From assembly GCF_036320965.1 (NCBI RefSeq), contig NC_092224.1, positions 102,017,492 through 102,081,491 on the forward strand: 64,000 nt of DNA, written 5' to 3'. The translations under genes were made by a program, and so were the position numbers. The DNA comes from Panulirus ornatus. Taxonomy: Eukaryota > Arthropoda > Malacostraca > Decapoda > Palinuridae. Under the pieces are notes generated by a model that was not told the DNA's origin, did not search any database, and was given only the letters and a program-made list of their open reading frames with translations. This document shows, one piece after another, positions 26,186-42,644 of the stretch (position 1 is the first letter of the stretch; every line of letters begins with the position of its first letter).

Positions 26186-26697
26186 TGTTGTTCGCTGATG
26201 ATACAGCGCTGGTGGCTGATTCATGTGAGAAACTGCAGAAGCTGGTGACTGAGTTTGGTAAAGTGTGTGAAAGAAGAAAGTTAAGAGTGAATGTGAATAA
26301 GATCAAGGTTATTAGGTACAGTAGGGTTGAGGTTCAAGTCAATTGGGAGGTAAGTTTGAATGGAGAAAAACTGGAGGAAGTAAAGTGTTTTAGGTATCTG
26401 GGAGTGGATCTGGCAGGTGGTTTGATCGAGTAAGTAACGCAAGGGTAAAAGAGATGTGTGAAAATAAAAAGAGCGTGGTTGAGAGAGCAGAAGAGGGTGT
26501 TTTGAAATGGTTTGGGCACATGGAGAGAATGAGTGAGGAAAGATTGATCAAGAGGATATATGTGTCGGAGGTAGAGGGAACGAGGAGAATTGGGAGACCA
26601 AATTGGACGTGGAAAGATGGAGTGAAAAAGATTTTGTGTGATCGGGGCCTGAACATGCAGGAGGGTGAAAGGAGGGCAAGGAATAGAGTGAATTGGA
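26186..26697 (+). mobile_element. RTE-like LINE fragment 11, inverted against fragment 10, internally deleted
   Basis: Plus-strand piece starting at [13 protein letters not shown]. At about 26416 sequence after LGVDLAG jumps to the codons for GGLIE, i.e. WFDRV in another frame, losing about 260 bp. It then runs to NRVNW and ends at a short (TA)n (26698-26715). Confidence 0.85.
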
Positions 26698-26740
26698 ATA
26701 TATATATATATATATATTCCTATGAGTCCACGGGGAGAAT

Positions 26741-26795
26741 GATACACGAAAAGATTCCAAGTGCACTTTCGTGTAATAATCACATCATCAGAGGA
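26741..26795 (-). ncRNA. Candidate ribozyme-like structure in Penelope 3' region
   Basis: ACACGAAA (26744-26751) and TTTCGTGT (26767-26774) form a perfect 8-bp stem with a 15-base loop. On the minus strand CTGATGA (26785-26791) is followed after 14 bases by GAAA, the two conserved core words of a hammerhead ribozyme. Penelope-like elements are known to carry hammerheads in their terminal repeats. Stem II here is weak (only GTG/CAC), and the first closing pair mismatches. Confidence 0.35.
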
Positions 26796-26897
26796 GACAC
26801 AAGAGAGAAATATAACAGTCAGTTGATATACATCGAAAAGACGAAGCTAGGATGCCAATTGGTAAAAATACGATTGTCCAAAACATACTATGAGCGT

Positions 26898-28193
26898 TCA
26901 TAAACTTATCATTTTACAAATTTTATCAACAATAAAGTTATCTAATTTACATAGACCATCACTAATATTAAGATTATAATTCTTTGTGTATTTAGTAATA
27001 GAAGATGCAATGATATTTCTCGTTGTAATAGAGTTAGAGTTAATAACTGAGATAGCGTTACTCCAGTCAGTACAATAATCATAGTTTTCAACGTGATTAA
27101 ACAAGGCATTTGATTCTTGTCCCGTTCTTATACTATATTTTTGTTGCTTAAGTCTAACAGAAAGATCCTTACCAGTCTGACCAACATAAAATTTACCACA
27201 GTTTCCACAAGGCACTTTATAGATGCATCCAAGAGAATTATCTGGTGAATTCCTGATTAAGATATTCTTTATAGTATTATTTTTGTTGCTAAAGGCAACA
27301 TTTACATCAAAGGATTTAAGCAACATGGGAAGGAAAGTGAAATTATTATCAAAAGGGAGAACTAAAAGATTCTTGGTGTCAATGGGAGGTTTGGGTTCAG
27401 CTCTATAAAATGATTCCTTTGCTAACTTAAGAGATTTATCAGTGAAATATCTAGGGCACTTTAACTTAGATCCAATAGAATATATCTTCTCAAACTCATC
27501 ATCAATAAACTCTGGACTTCAAATACGTAATGCCCTAAGGAACATAGATTGAAATGATGATAATTCAACTCTCTCATGTTGAGATGAGTAATAATGGATA
27601 TTTGAGTATACATTGGTGGGTTTTCTGTATATGCTAAACTTAAACTTATTTCCTTGTCTATGGATCAAGCAATCTAAAAATGGTAACATACCATTATTTT
27701 CTTTTTCTACAGCAAATTTGATGGAAGGTTCTAAATTGTTAAGTAAGGAGAGAAATATTTGCAAATTTTCATTTGTTGGCCAAACACAAAGAACATCATC
27801 TACATACCTAAACCAAATTGCATTAGAAGATAAGATATCCTTTAGTAATTTTGTTTCAAAAAATTCCATATAAAGATTACTTAGTACAGGTGAAAGAGGG
27901 TTACCCATTGCCATACCAAATTTTTGAGCATAATAATCTCCATTAAATTGAAATACACAGTCTGTTATACACAATTTTATCAGTTCAATGAAATTAGACT
28001 TTGAAACAGGTAAATGAATATCATCCAAGACATCAAATAAATATTCTAAAAGGTCATCAACTGGAACTTTCGTGAAAAGTGAGGAAACATCAGAGCCAGG
28101 TAGTTTTAAATCAAAATTAACATTGATATTGTTTAGCTTGTTGACTAAATCTACATTGTTCGTGATATTAGAATTTGATACCTTACCCACTTT
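26898..28193 (-). pseudogene. Penelope-like RT/GIY-YIG polyprotein with one stop codon
   Basis: The RT part (27519-28190, 223 residues) shows SDVSSLFTKVP (D34, first catalytic Asp; usual FDV is SDV here), MAMGNPLSPVLSNLYM (93-108), FRYVDDVLC with YVDD at 129-132, and PFLDCLIHRQGNKF. A single TGA (27519-27521) follows RALRI. The second copy has TGT (Cys) at that place. Beyond it the same frame continues SPEFIDDEFEKIYS and reaches the 142-residue GIY-YIG part (26898-27326): CIYKVPCGNCGKFYVGQTGK, with the paired cysteines typical of Penelope-like nucleases. The frame is otherwise open, so inactivation is recent, the stop is a sequence error, or the element is read through. Confidence 0.85.
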
Positions 28194-28195
28194 GC

Positions 28196-28989
28196 CCTAC
28201 ACCTCTGTTATCGTCTCTCGGGGACGGCCACCTTCTTTTGAGCCATCAACGACCGTGTTCCAGGAGATCAGGTGTCTCGTATGTATTCATCGGCAGGTTG
28301 CACACACGTGTCCTTGGAGGCTATATAGCTGGAATGGTGCTATTATTTTAGGTTCCACATGTTCCAGGTTCTGGTAAAGTTCTTGGAGAAACATGATAAC
28401 TCTTACCAAAGATCACTGTTCATAAGAATAAGACGCTGCCACATACCAAGGTTTTCAGTGAGACAGTCTACTGTTCTTTTAGCATCAATCATCCACTCAC
28501 TCAAGATGATGGCATCAAGTACTTGTTTCATGCAAAACGTTCACCATTGGGTCACTTACTTCCTCACGAAGAAGGTCCTTCCTTCACATGGTTATAGTAG
28601 AACCATCGGGCTGTCCCTTCCTTAGCACATCATTTAATCTCGTATCGAATCCCCTTCTCAGCTCCCCACTCAGGTCATTTAGTCCCATATCGAATCCTCT
28701 ATTGAGCTCCTCACTCAGGAAGTTCCTCATTTAGTTCTTCAATCGGTTCCTCATTCAATATGCCTGTCACTTATCCTGCAGTTAGTCCATCACTTCTGTT
28801 AAAGTATACCATGAAAACACATTTGATGAAATACGGAACAAATAACTATTGTTGTTATACGGTACAGATTGTACGTTACCATACGTTACACCATTCAGTG
28901 TCTCCAGGTTTACCTCTTCTTATATCTAATAGCCCTTCTTGACTCCTGCTTCACAAACCCACGCCTCTATCCCTACCTCCTCCTTCCTC
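28196..28989. other. Unrecognised, no gene seen
   Basis: Contains imperfect repeats around TATCGAATCC...CACTCAGG at 28634-28740. No coding or RNA feature supported. Confidence 0.4.
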
Positions 28990-29850
28990 TCACATTTCAG
29001 CCTCCCATCTCTCCTCACTCTTCCTCTTCCCTTCTCCCCACAACTCTACCAGTCAAACTCCGCCTCCTACGCCCCACTCTCCACTTTTTTCCTGACTCCC
29101 CGTCATTCTTCCCATATCTTCCCACCTCCCCGCCTTCCCGGCTCCCAACACTTCTCCCTTCTTCTTTACCGACTCCCTCCTTGTCCTTTAACTCGTCCCA
29201 TATTCCCGGTTCCCTAGCACCTGATTATCCGGATTTCTACTACCAGTCTTTCCGGCTTCCTACTGTCTTCCCAGCTCCATACCGCCCTCCCCCATGGTCC
29301 TCACCACCTGTCTTCCAAACTCCCGACCTCACGTCACCTCGGCTCCCTATCACCCGTCTCCTCGGCTCCCCACCACCCATCTCCCAGAGACCTCACCACT
29401 CGTACCCACGGGTCCTTACCATCCGTCTCCCTTCCACCCGTCTCACCGGGTACCTGTCACCCGTCTCCCCCAATCCTCACCATCCATCTCGCCGGCTAAT
29501 CCCCCACCCCACCTATTTTCTATGGTTCTCACCCGTCTCCGCACCACCCGTCTCCTCGGCTCCGTACCACTAGTTTCCCAAGGTCTTCACTTACCGTCTC
29601 CCCGCCACCCGTCAACCCGGTCCTCACCATCCATATCCAGGCTCCCCACCACCCGTTTCCACGGCTCCTTACAGCCTACCTCTCCGGTTCTCAGCACCCG
29701 TCTCCCTGGCTCTCCGCCACTTATCTCCCCGAGTCCTCACCACCCGTCTACCCGGTTCCCTGCTACCCGTCTCCTTGGGTCCTAACCACCCGTCTCTCCG
29801 GCTCCCTACCACCCGTCTCACCAGGCCTTCACAATTCTCTGTCACTTTCC
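28990..29850. repeat. Pyrimidine-rich degenerate minisatellite
   Basis: C/T-rich sequence with a recurrent word CCACCCGTCTCCCCGGCTCC in many imperfect units, best ordered from 29290 to 29830. Open frames of 92-234 codons (Pro/Ser/Leu-rich) arise from the lack of stop codons in such DNA. Confidence 0.7.
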
Positions 29851-30954
29851 GTCTCCCCTGACTATACAGGCTTCCAGCGGTGGTTCTCTGATCCTCTTTG
29901 AAGAGAGATTATGAGCTGCTCTCTGAGAGACACAAGATTATAGTCTTAATGGAGCGAGACAAAGCCGTAATTGCCTGAACGCTTCTCTCTGCTGAGTGGA
30001 TGTGGTGAGAGAGACTTAAAAAGATATAACATTTTCCAGATGTCAGATGAAAAAGTTGATTTTTCCTAAAACGAAGTTAAGTGTTTTCTTCATCTTTACG
30101 AATGAATATAGTCTTCTACCTTAAAGCAATTGTCATGACCGCCGGTAATGGAGTGGGAGCATTAACGAATGAAGAATTACACTGATTCAGTGAGAATTAT
30201 ATATACAGTGTCAGAGCTCCACCAGTGATCACAAACTTTTTGGTTCCACTGGTGGTTAGGAAGCTATCGCTGAGAGAATTTGCTTTGCTTCCTCAGTGAA
30301 GAATGTCTCTTCTGATCCAGCTATTATGGGCACATAGAGAATAGAAAGTACAGTGATGAAGCTATCAACCTCTCATTTTTGTCTCAATATCTTTGACTTG
30401 GCACATGTTGAAAGTATTTTCACTTCCTGCAAACTTCGTAAAAACATTTCCTTATCTCTTCTTTTTCACTTTCATTAACCTTTTTACGTCTCAATTAAGG
30501 CTCAATCTTCTGTCAATCACTGGAACCTCCAATGTGGAAAAAATAGGTCCAAACAATAACAAACACAGAAACTAATATGTCAGCTCCCACCAGCATTGCA
30601 GACTGCAATACTAATACAGTTAAATGGAGTCTAGCTAGTAAGAGACACTCCCTGTGGTATAGCTCGTGGTAACGCTGTGCTGGTGACTGTCGGGGCAGGG
30701 GTTGCGGTGATATGTAGAAGCCATTCATGACATTTCACCAGCCCAGTGCTTCTCTCCGGGAAACGTATAATCCTAATCGACTTCTCTGACCAGCTGAGCT
30801 GATGCGACGACACAAGTCTATACTGTTAGTTTACGTATTGGAGCTGTTAGTCTGAGGCAGATCCTATGTCAACTTAAGTGTTCATGTGTGTATGTGTCTG
30901 TAGTTATGTATACTGTATGGTGAGGGAGCCTCATTCACGACGGCTCCAACTCTT
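29851..30954. other. Unrecognised, no gene seen
   Basis: Short frames only. No motif or repeat shared with the rest of the window. Confidence 0.4.
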
Positions 30955-31290
30955 GACCATTTTCTATCATCAAATAACATTCTAGAATTCTCTGTATTAT
31001 CAGGAATTGCTATATCCTCATCAGTTTTACCATTCGTCCATCACTCATAAACTACTGTATTACTAATTCTATACATCTTTTTAACAAGTTCCTTGTTTAG
31101 TCTCAAGTTATGTCTTCTGGCTCTTGTATACCTACTCCTTCAAAAAAACTGTTTACTGTCTACATCATCAACCTGACTTTAAAACTTTAAAGGTTGTGAT
31201 CAGGTCACTCCTCATTCTACTCTCCTACATGGTGAGCAAATTTAAGGCCATTCTCTGCAACTAATTTCTCTTAATTCTGGTATCATCTTT
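30955..31290 (-). mobile_element. CR1/L2-like LINE C-terminal remnant
   Basis: Minus-strand fragments RMRSDLITTFKVLKS and, in another frame, TRARRHNLRLNKELVKKMYR then ISNTVVYEW match the typical end of CR1/L2-type RT proteins. Stops interrupt it. It is a different family from the 7.9-9.35 kb remnant. Confidence 0.5.
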
Positions 31291-31452
31291 GTGCTGGAGT
31301 GTATGTGACTACCTATTTGTACCTTATCAAAAGAGTTATACACGTGTGTATGCACCTGTGTGATTGTCACTTGTTCCGGAGAGAGAGTTTTCTAATCATG
31401 CCGCTTCGCCTCTTGACCTTCTATACATGTAACATATCTACTTCTCTGTATT

Positions 31453-31453
<1 letters not shown>

Positions 31454-31518
<65 letters not shown>
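31454..31518. repeat. (AC)n microsatellite, tail side of SINE
   Basis: About 32 AC units immediately next to the 3' end (minus sense) of the tRNA-derived SINE. Confidence 0.95.
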
Positions 31519-31519
<1 letters not shown>

Positions 31520-31683
31520 TCTAGAAGAGGCCGGTGACCTATCAATCGACCAGCCCCGAGGGAAGGATTAACACCTTAATTGGGTGTGGGCTGATTACCG
31601 GGCCCAAGATTCGAGCGTATGTGGGTCCTACCCAGGAGTGGCCCGTGCTGAAATGTTAACTTCTACACTACAGAGACCCATAT
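31519..31683 (-). mobile_element. tRNA-derived SINE
   Basis: On the minus strand the element starts GGGTCTCTGTAGTGTAG. TAGTGTAGAAG fits an A box and, about 45 bases later, GCTCGAATCTTGG fits a degenerate B box, followed by about 85 bp of unrelated body and a (TG)n tail. Spacing matches a tRNA promoter, so transcription by RNA polymerase III is expected. (GT)n at 31684-31708 lies on its 5' side. Partner LINE unknown. Confidence 0.6.
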
Positions 31684-31708
31684 GTGTGTGTGTGTGTGTG
31701 TGTGTGTA
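31684..31708. repeat. (GT)n microsatellite
   Basis: Twelve GT units beside the SINE head. Confidence 0.9.
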
Positions 31709-32391
<683 letters not shown>

Positions 32392-32447
32392 CATGCTTTT
32401 TGTAGGTCACTGGCGAAGAAAGAAAGATGAGCACAATATATATATAT

Positions 32448-32930
<483 letters not shown>

Positions 32931-33181
32931 TATCCCTGGGGATAGTGGAGAAAGAATACTTCCCACGTATTCCCTGCGTGTCGTAGAAGGCGACTAAAAG
33001 GGAAGGGAGCGGGGGGTTGGAAATCTTCCCCTCTCATTTTTTTTTCTCTTTTTTTTATATAATTTTCCAAAGGAAGGAACAGAGAGGGGGGGCCGGGTGA
33101 GGATATTCCCTCAGAGGCCCAGTCCTCTGTTCTTAACGCTACTTCGCTGAGGCGGGAAATGGCGAATAGTATGAAAGAGAG
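32931..33181 (+). mobile_element. Short RTE-derived element S2
   Basis: Complete copy: TATCCCTGGGGATA head, GTCGTAGAAGGCGAC, poly-T centre, CAGTCCTCTGTTCTTAACGC and the GGCGAATAG end, then (TA)n. Head matches the LINE leader. Tail resembles the LINE 3' terminus. Confidence 0.85.
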
Positions 33182-33192
33182 ATATATATATA

Positions 33193-35049
33193 TGGGGAGG
33201 TGATAACAAATAGTGATGATGTGAGAAGGAGATGGAGTGAGTATTTTGAAGGTTTCTTGAAAGTGTTTGATGATAGAGTGGCAGATATAGGGTGTTTTGG
33301 TCGAGGTGGTGTGCAAAGTGAGAGGGTTAGGGAAAATGATTTGGTAAACAGAGAAGAGGTAGTAAAAGCTTTGCGGAAGATGAAAGCCGGCAAGGCAGCA
33401 GGTTTGGATGGTATTGCAGTGGAATCTATTAAAAAAGGGGGTGACTGTATTGTTGACTGGTTGGTAAGGTTATTTAATGTATGTATGACTCATGGTGAGG
33501 TGCCTGAGGATTGGCGGAATGCGTGCATAGTGCCATTGTACAAAGGCAAAGGGGATAAGAGTGAGTGCTCAAATTACAGAGGTATAAGTTTGTTGAGTAT
33601 TCCTGGTAAATTATATGGGAGGGTATTGATTGAGAGGGTGAAGGCATGTACAGAGCATCAGATTGGGGAAGAGCAGTGTGGTTTCAGAAGTGGTAGAGGA
33701 TGTGTGGATCAGGTGTTTGCTTTGAAGAATGTATGTGAGAAATACTTAGAAAAGCAAATGGATTTGTATGTAGCATTTATGGATCTGGGGAAGGCATATG
33801 ATAGAGTTGATAGAGATGCTCTGTGGAAGGTATTAAGAATATATGGTGTGGGAGGCAAGTTGTTAGAAGCAGTGAAAACTTTTTATCGAGGATGTAAGGC
33901 ATGTGTACGTGTAGGAAGAGAGGAAAGTGATTGGTTCTCAGTGAATGTAGGTTTGCGGCAGGGGTGTGTGATGTCTCCATGGTTGTTTAATTTGTTTATG
34001 GATGGGGTTGTTAGGGAGGTGAATGCAAGAGTTTTGGAAAGAGGGGCAAGTATGAAGTCCGTTGGGGATGAGAGAGCTTGGGAAGTGAGTCAGTTGTTGT
34101 TCGCTGATGATACAGCGCTAGTGGCTGATTCAAGTGAGAAACTGCAGAAGCTGGTGACTGAGTTTGGTAAAGTGTGTGAAAGAAGAAAGTTAAGAGTAAA
34201 TGTGAATAAGAGCAAGGTTATTAGGTACAGTAGGGTTGAGGGTCAAGTCAATTGGGAGGTGAGTTTGAATGGAGAAAAACTGGAGGAAGTGAAGTGTTTT
34301 AGATATCTGGGAGTGGATCTGGCAGCGGATAGAACCATGGAAGCGGAAGTGGATCAAGTGGTGGGGGAGGGGGCGAAAATTCTGGGAGCCTTGAAGAATG
34401 TGTGGAAGTCGAGAACATTATCGCGGAAAGCAAAAATGGGTATGTTTGAAGGAATAGTGGTTCCAACAATGTTGTATGGTTGCGAGGCGTGGCTATGGAT
34501 AGAGTTGTGCGCAGGAGGATGGATGTGCTGGAAATGAGATGTTTGAGGACAATGTGTGGCGTGAGGTGGTTTGATCGAGTAAGTAACGTAAGGGTAAGAG
34601 AGATGTGTGGAAATAAAAAGAGCGTGGTTGAGAGAGCAGAAGAGGGTGTTTTGAAATGGTCTGGGCACATGGAGAGAATGAGTGAGGAAAGATTGACCAA
34701 GAGGATATATGTGTCGGAGGTGGAGGGAACGAGGAGAAGAGGGAGACCAAATTGGAGGTGGAAAGATGGAGTGAAAAAGATTTTGTGTGATCGGGGCCTG
34801 AACATGCAGGAGGGTGAAAGGAGGGCAAGGAATAGAGTGAATTGGAGCGATGTGGTATACCGGGGTTGACGTGCTGTCAGTGGATTGAATCAAGGCATGT
34901 GAAGCGTCTGGGGTAAACCATGGAAAGCTGTGTAGGTATGTATATTTGCGTGTGTGGACGTATGTATATACATGTGTATGGGGGGGGGGGCCATTTCTTT
35001 CGTCTGTTTCCTTGCGCTACCTCCCAAACGCGGGAGACAGCAACAAAGC

Positions 35050-35065
<16 letters not shown>
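33193..35065 (+). mobile_element. RTE-like LINE copy 12, 5' truncated
   Basis: Plus-strand copy from the end of the linker (33193) to poly(A) at 35051-35065. The native stop of the C-terminal domain is TGA at 34867-34869, followed by a short-form 3' UTR ending in GACAGCAACAAAGC. One missing base near 34492 splits the long frame. Confidence 0.9.
33200..34537 (+). pseudogene. Reverse transcriptase, LINE copy 12
   Basis: 445 residues with a nearly complete RT: KMKAGKAAGLDGIAVE (61-76), EEQCGFRSGRGCVDQ (157-171), FMDLGKAYD (motif A, D195), [13 protein letters not shown] (251-263) and [13 protein letters not shown] (FADD 302-305), then CFRYLGVDL. All catalytic Asp are present. The frame has no endonuclease in front because the copy starts at (TA)n. 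A one-base deletion after GCEAW shifts the last residues. The C-terminal domain continues in the frame of 34480-34869 (GRPNWRWKDGVKKIL). Confidence 0.85.

Positions 35066-35138
<73 letters not shown>
35066..35138. repeat. (TA)n tract
   Basis: Follows the poly(A) of copy 12 and abuts the broken interior of copy 13. Confidence 0.95.
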
Positions 35139-35143
<5 letters not shown>

Positions 35144-35834
35144 CTCTTCACCATTTCCATTTACAACACTGAACACCCCATGTATACCAATTATCCCTCA
35201 ACTGCCACGTTGCTCACCTTTGCATTCAAATCACCCATCACTATAACCCGGTCTTGTGCATCAAAACCACTAACACACTCATTCAGCTGCTCCCAAAACA
35301 CTTGCCTCTCATGATCTTTCTTCTCATGCCCAGGTGCATATGCACCAATAATCACCCATCTCTCTCCATCAACTTTCAGTTTTTCCCATATCAATCTAGA
35401 GTTTACTTTCTTACACTCTATCACATACTCCCACCACTCCTATTTCAGGAGTAGTGCTACTCCTTCCCTTTGCTCTTGTCCTCTCACTAACCCCTGACTT
35501 TACTCCTAAGACATTCCCAAACCACTCTTCCCTTTTACCCTTGACCTTCGTTTCACTCAGAGCCAAAACATCCAGGTTCCTTTCCTCAAACATACTACCT
35601 ATCTCTCCTTTTTTCTCATCTTGGTTACATCCACACACATTTAGACACCCCAATCTGAGCCTTCGAGGAGGATGAGCACTCCTCGCGTGACACCTTCTTC
35701 TGTTTCCCCTTTTAGAAAGTTAAAATACAAGGAGGGGAGGGTTTCTAGCTCCCCTCTCCCGTCCCCTTTAGTCGCCTTCTAGGACATGTGAGGAATGCGT
35801 GGAAAGTGTTCTTTCTCCCCTATCCCCAGGGGAT
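35139..35834 (-). mobile_element. RTE-like LINE copy 13, 5' part only
   Basis: Minus-strand leader (hairpin at 35821-35834) and endonuclease N-terminal two thirds (35191-35653, LSETKV, GAYAPG, MGDLNAKV). It lacks everything 3' of the endonuclease because it stops at (TA)n. Such 3' truncation is not explained by incomplete reverse transcription. Confidence 0.85.
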
Positions 35835-36802
<968 letters not shown>

Positions 36803-36805
36803 ATA

Positions 36806-36893
<88 letters not shown>
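36803..36893. repeat. (TA)n tract
   Basis: Separates copy 14 from short element S3. Confidence 0.95.

Positions 36894-38893
<2,000 letters not shown>

Positions 38894-38941
<48 letters not shown>
38894..38941. repeat. (TA)n at centre of inverted LINE tails
   Basis: 48 bp flanked by A25 on the left and T23 on the right. Confidence 0.95.
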
Positions 38942-38959
<18 letters not shown>

Positions 38960-39948
38960 TTTTTGCTTTGTCGCTGTCTCCCGCATTTGCGAGGTAGCGC
39001 AAGGAAACAGACGAAAGAAATGGCCCAACCCACCCCCATACACATGTAAATACATACATCCACACACGCAAATATACATACCTACACAGCTTTCCATGGT
39101 TTACCCCAGACGCTTCACATGCCCTGATTCAATCCACTGACAGCACGTCAACCCCGGTATACCACATCAATACAATTCACTCTATTCCTTGCCCTCCTTT
39201 CACCCTCCTGCATGTTCAGGCCTCGATCACATAAAATCTTTTTCACTCCATCTTTCCACCTCCAATTTGGTCTCCCACTTCTCCTCGTTCCCTCCACCTC
39301 CGACACATATATCCTCTTGGTTAATCTTTCCTCACTCATTCTCTCCATGTGCCCAAATCATTTCAAAACACCCTCTTCTGCTCTCTCAACCACGCTCTTT
39401 TTATTTCCACACATCTCTCTTACCCTTACGTTACTTACTCGATCAAACCACCTCACACCACACATTGTCCTCAAACATCTCATTTCCAGCACATCCATCC
39501 TCCTGCGCACAACTCTATCCATAGCCCACGCCTCGCAACCATACAACATTGTTGGAACCACTATTCCTTCAAACATACCCATTTTTGCTTTCCGAGATAA
39601 GGTTCTCGACTTCCACACATTCTTCAAGGCTCCCAGGATTCTCGCCCCCTCCCCCACCCTATGATCCACTTCTGCTTCCATGGTTCCATCCGCTGCCAGA
39701 TCCACTCCCAGATATCTAAAACACTTTACTTCCTCCAGTTTTTCTCCATTTAAACTTACCTCCCAATTGACTTGACCCTCAACCCTACTGTACCTAATTA
39801 CCTTGCTCTTATTCACATTTACTCTAAACTTTCTTCTTTCACACATTTTACCAAACTCAGTCACCAGCTTCTGCAGTTTCTCACATGAATCAGCCACCAG
39901 CGCTGTATCATCAGCGAACAACAACTGACTCACTTCCCAAGCTCTCTC
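38942..39948 (-). mobile_element. RTE-like LINE copy 16, tail-to-tail with copy 15
   Basis: Minus-strand 5'-truncated copy. T-tract 38942-38964, short-form 3' UTR, C-terminal domain and RT end at 39358-39933 ([13 protein letters not shown] at the start). One frame break near 39357 (WFGH region) separates the last 66 residues (39148-39348). It stops at (TA)n at 39949. Confidence 0.9.
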
Positions 39949-39961
39949 ATATATATATATA

Positions 39962-42595
<2,634 letters not shown>

Positions 42596-42643
<48 letters not shown>
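42596..42643. repeat. (CA)n microsatellite
   Basis: 24 CA units. Confidence 0.95.

Positions 42644-42644
<1 letters not shown>

Larger units (their letters stand above)
26716..28195 (-). mobile_element. Penelope-like element copy 1 (RT + GIY-YIG), 5' truncated
   Basis: Minus-strand Penelope-like retroelement, class defined by a telomerase-related reverse transcriptase followed by a GIY-YIG endonuclease. The coding part runs from 28193 to 26898. The 3' region 26716-26897 contains an 8-bp hairpin and a hammerhead-like core. The 5' side is cut near 28195: the paralogue at 41.7-42.6 kb continues further upstream, with RPIVSSVGS and a KTHK-type block. It ends at a short (TA)n. Confidence 0.9.

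Noticed and set aside
26716..26795. Hammerhead ribozyme as a firm call
   Set aside because: Core words are present, but the first closing pair of stem II mismatches and stem I pairing is poor. Kept only as a candidate.
28869..29573. 234-codon Pro/Ser-rich frame
   Set aside because: Lies in a pyrimidine-rich degenerate minisatellite where all three frames are open. No domain, and no signal peptide that could be defended.
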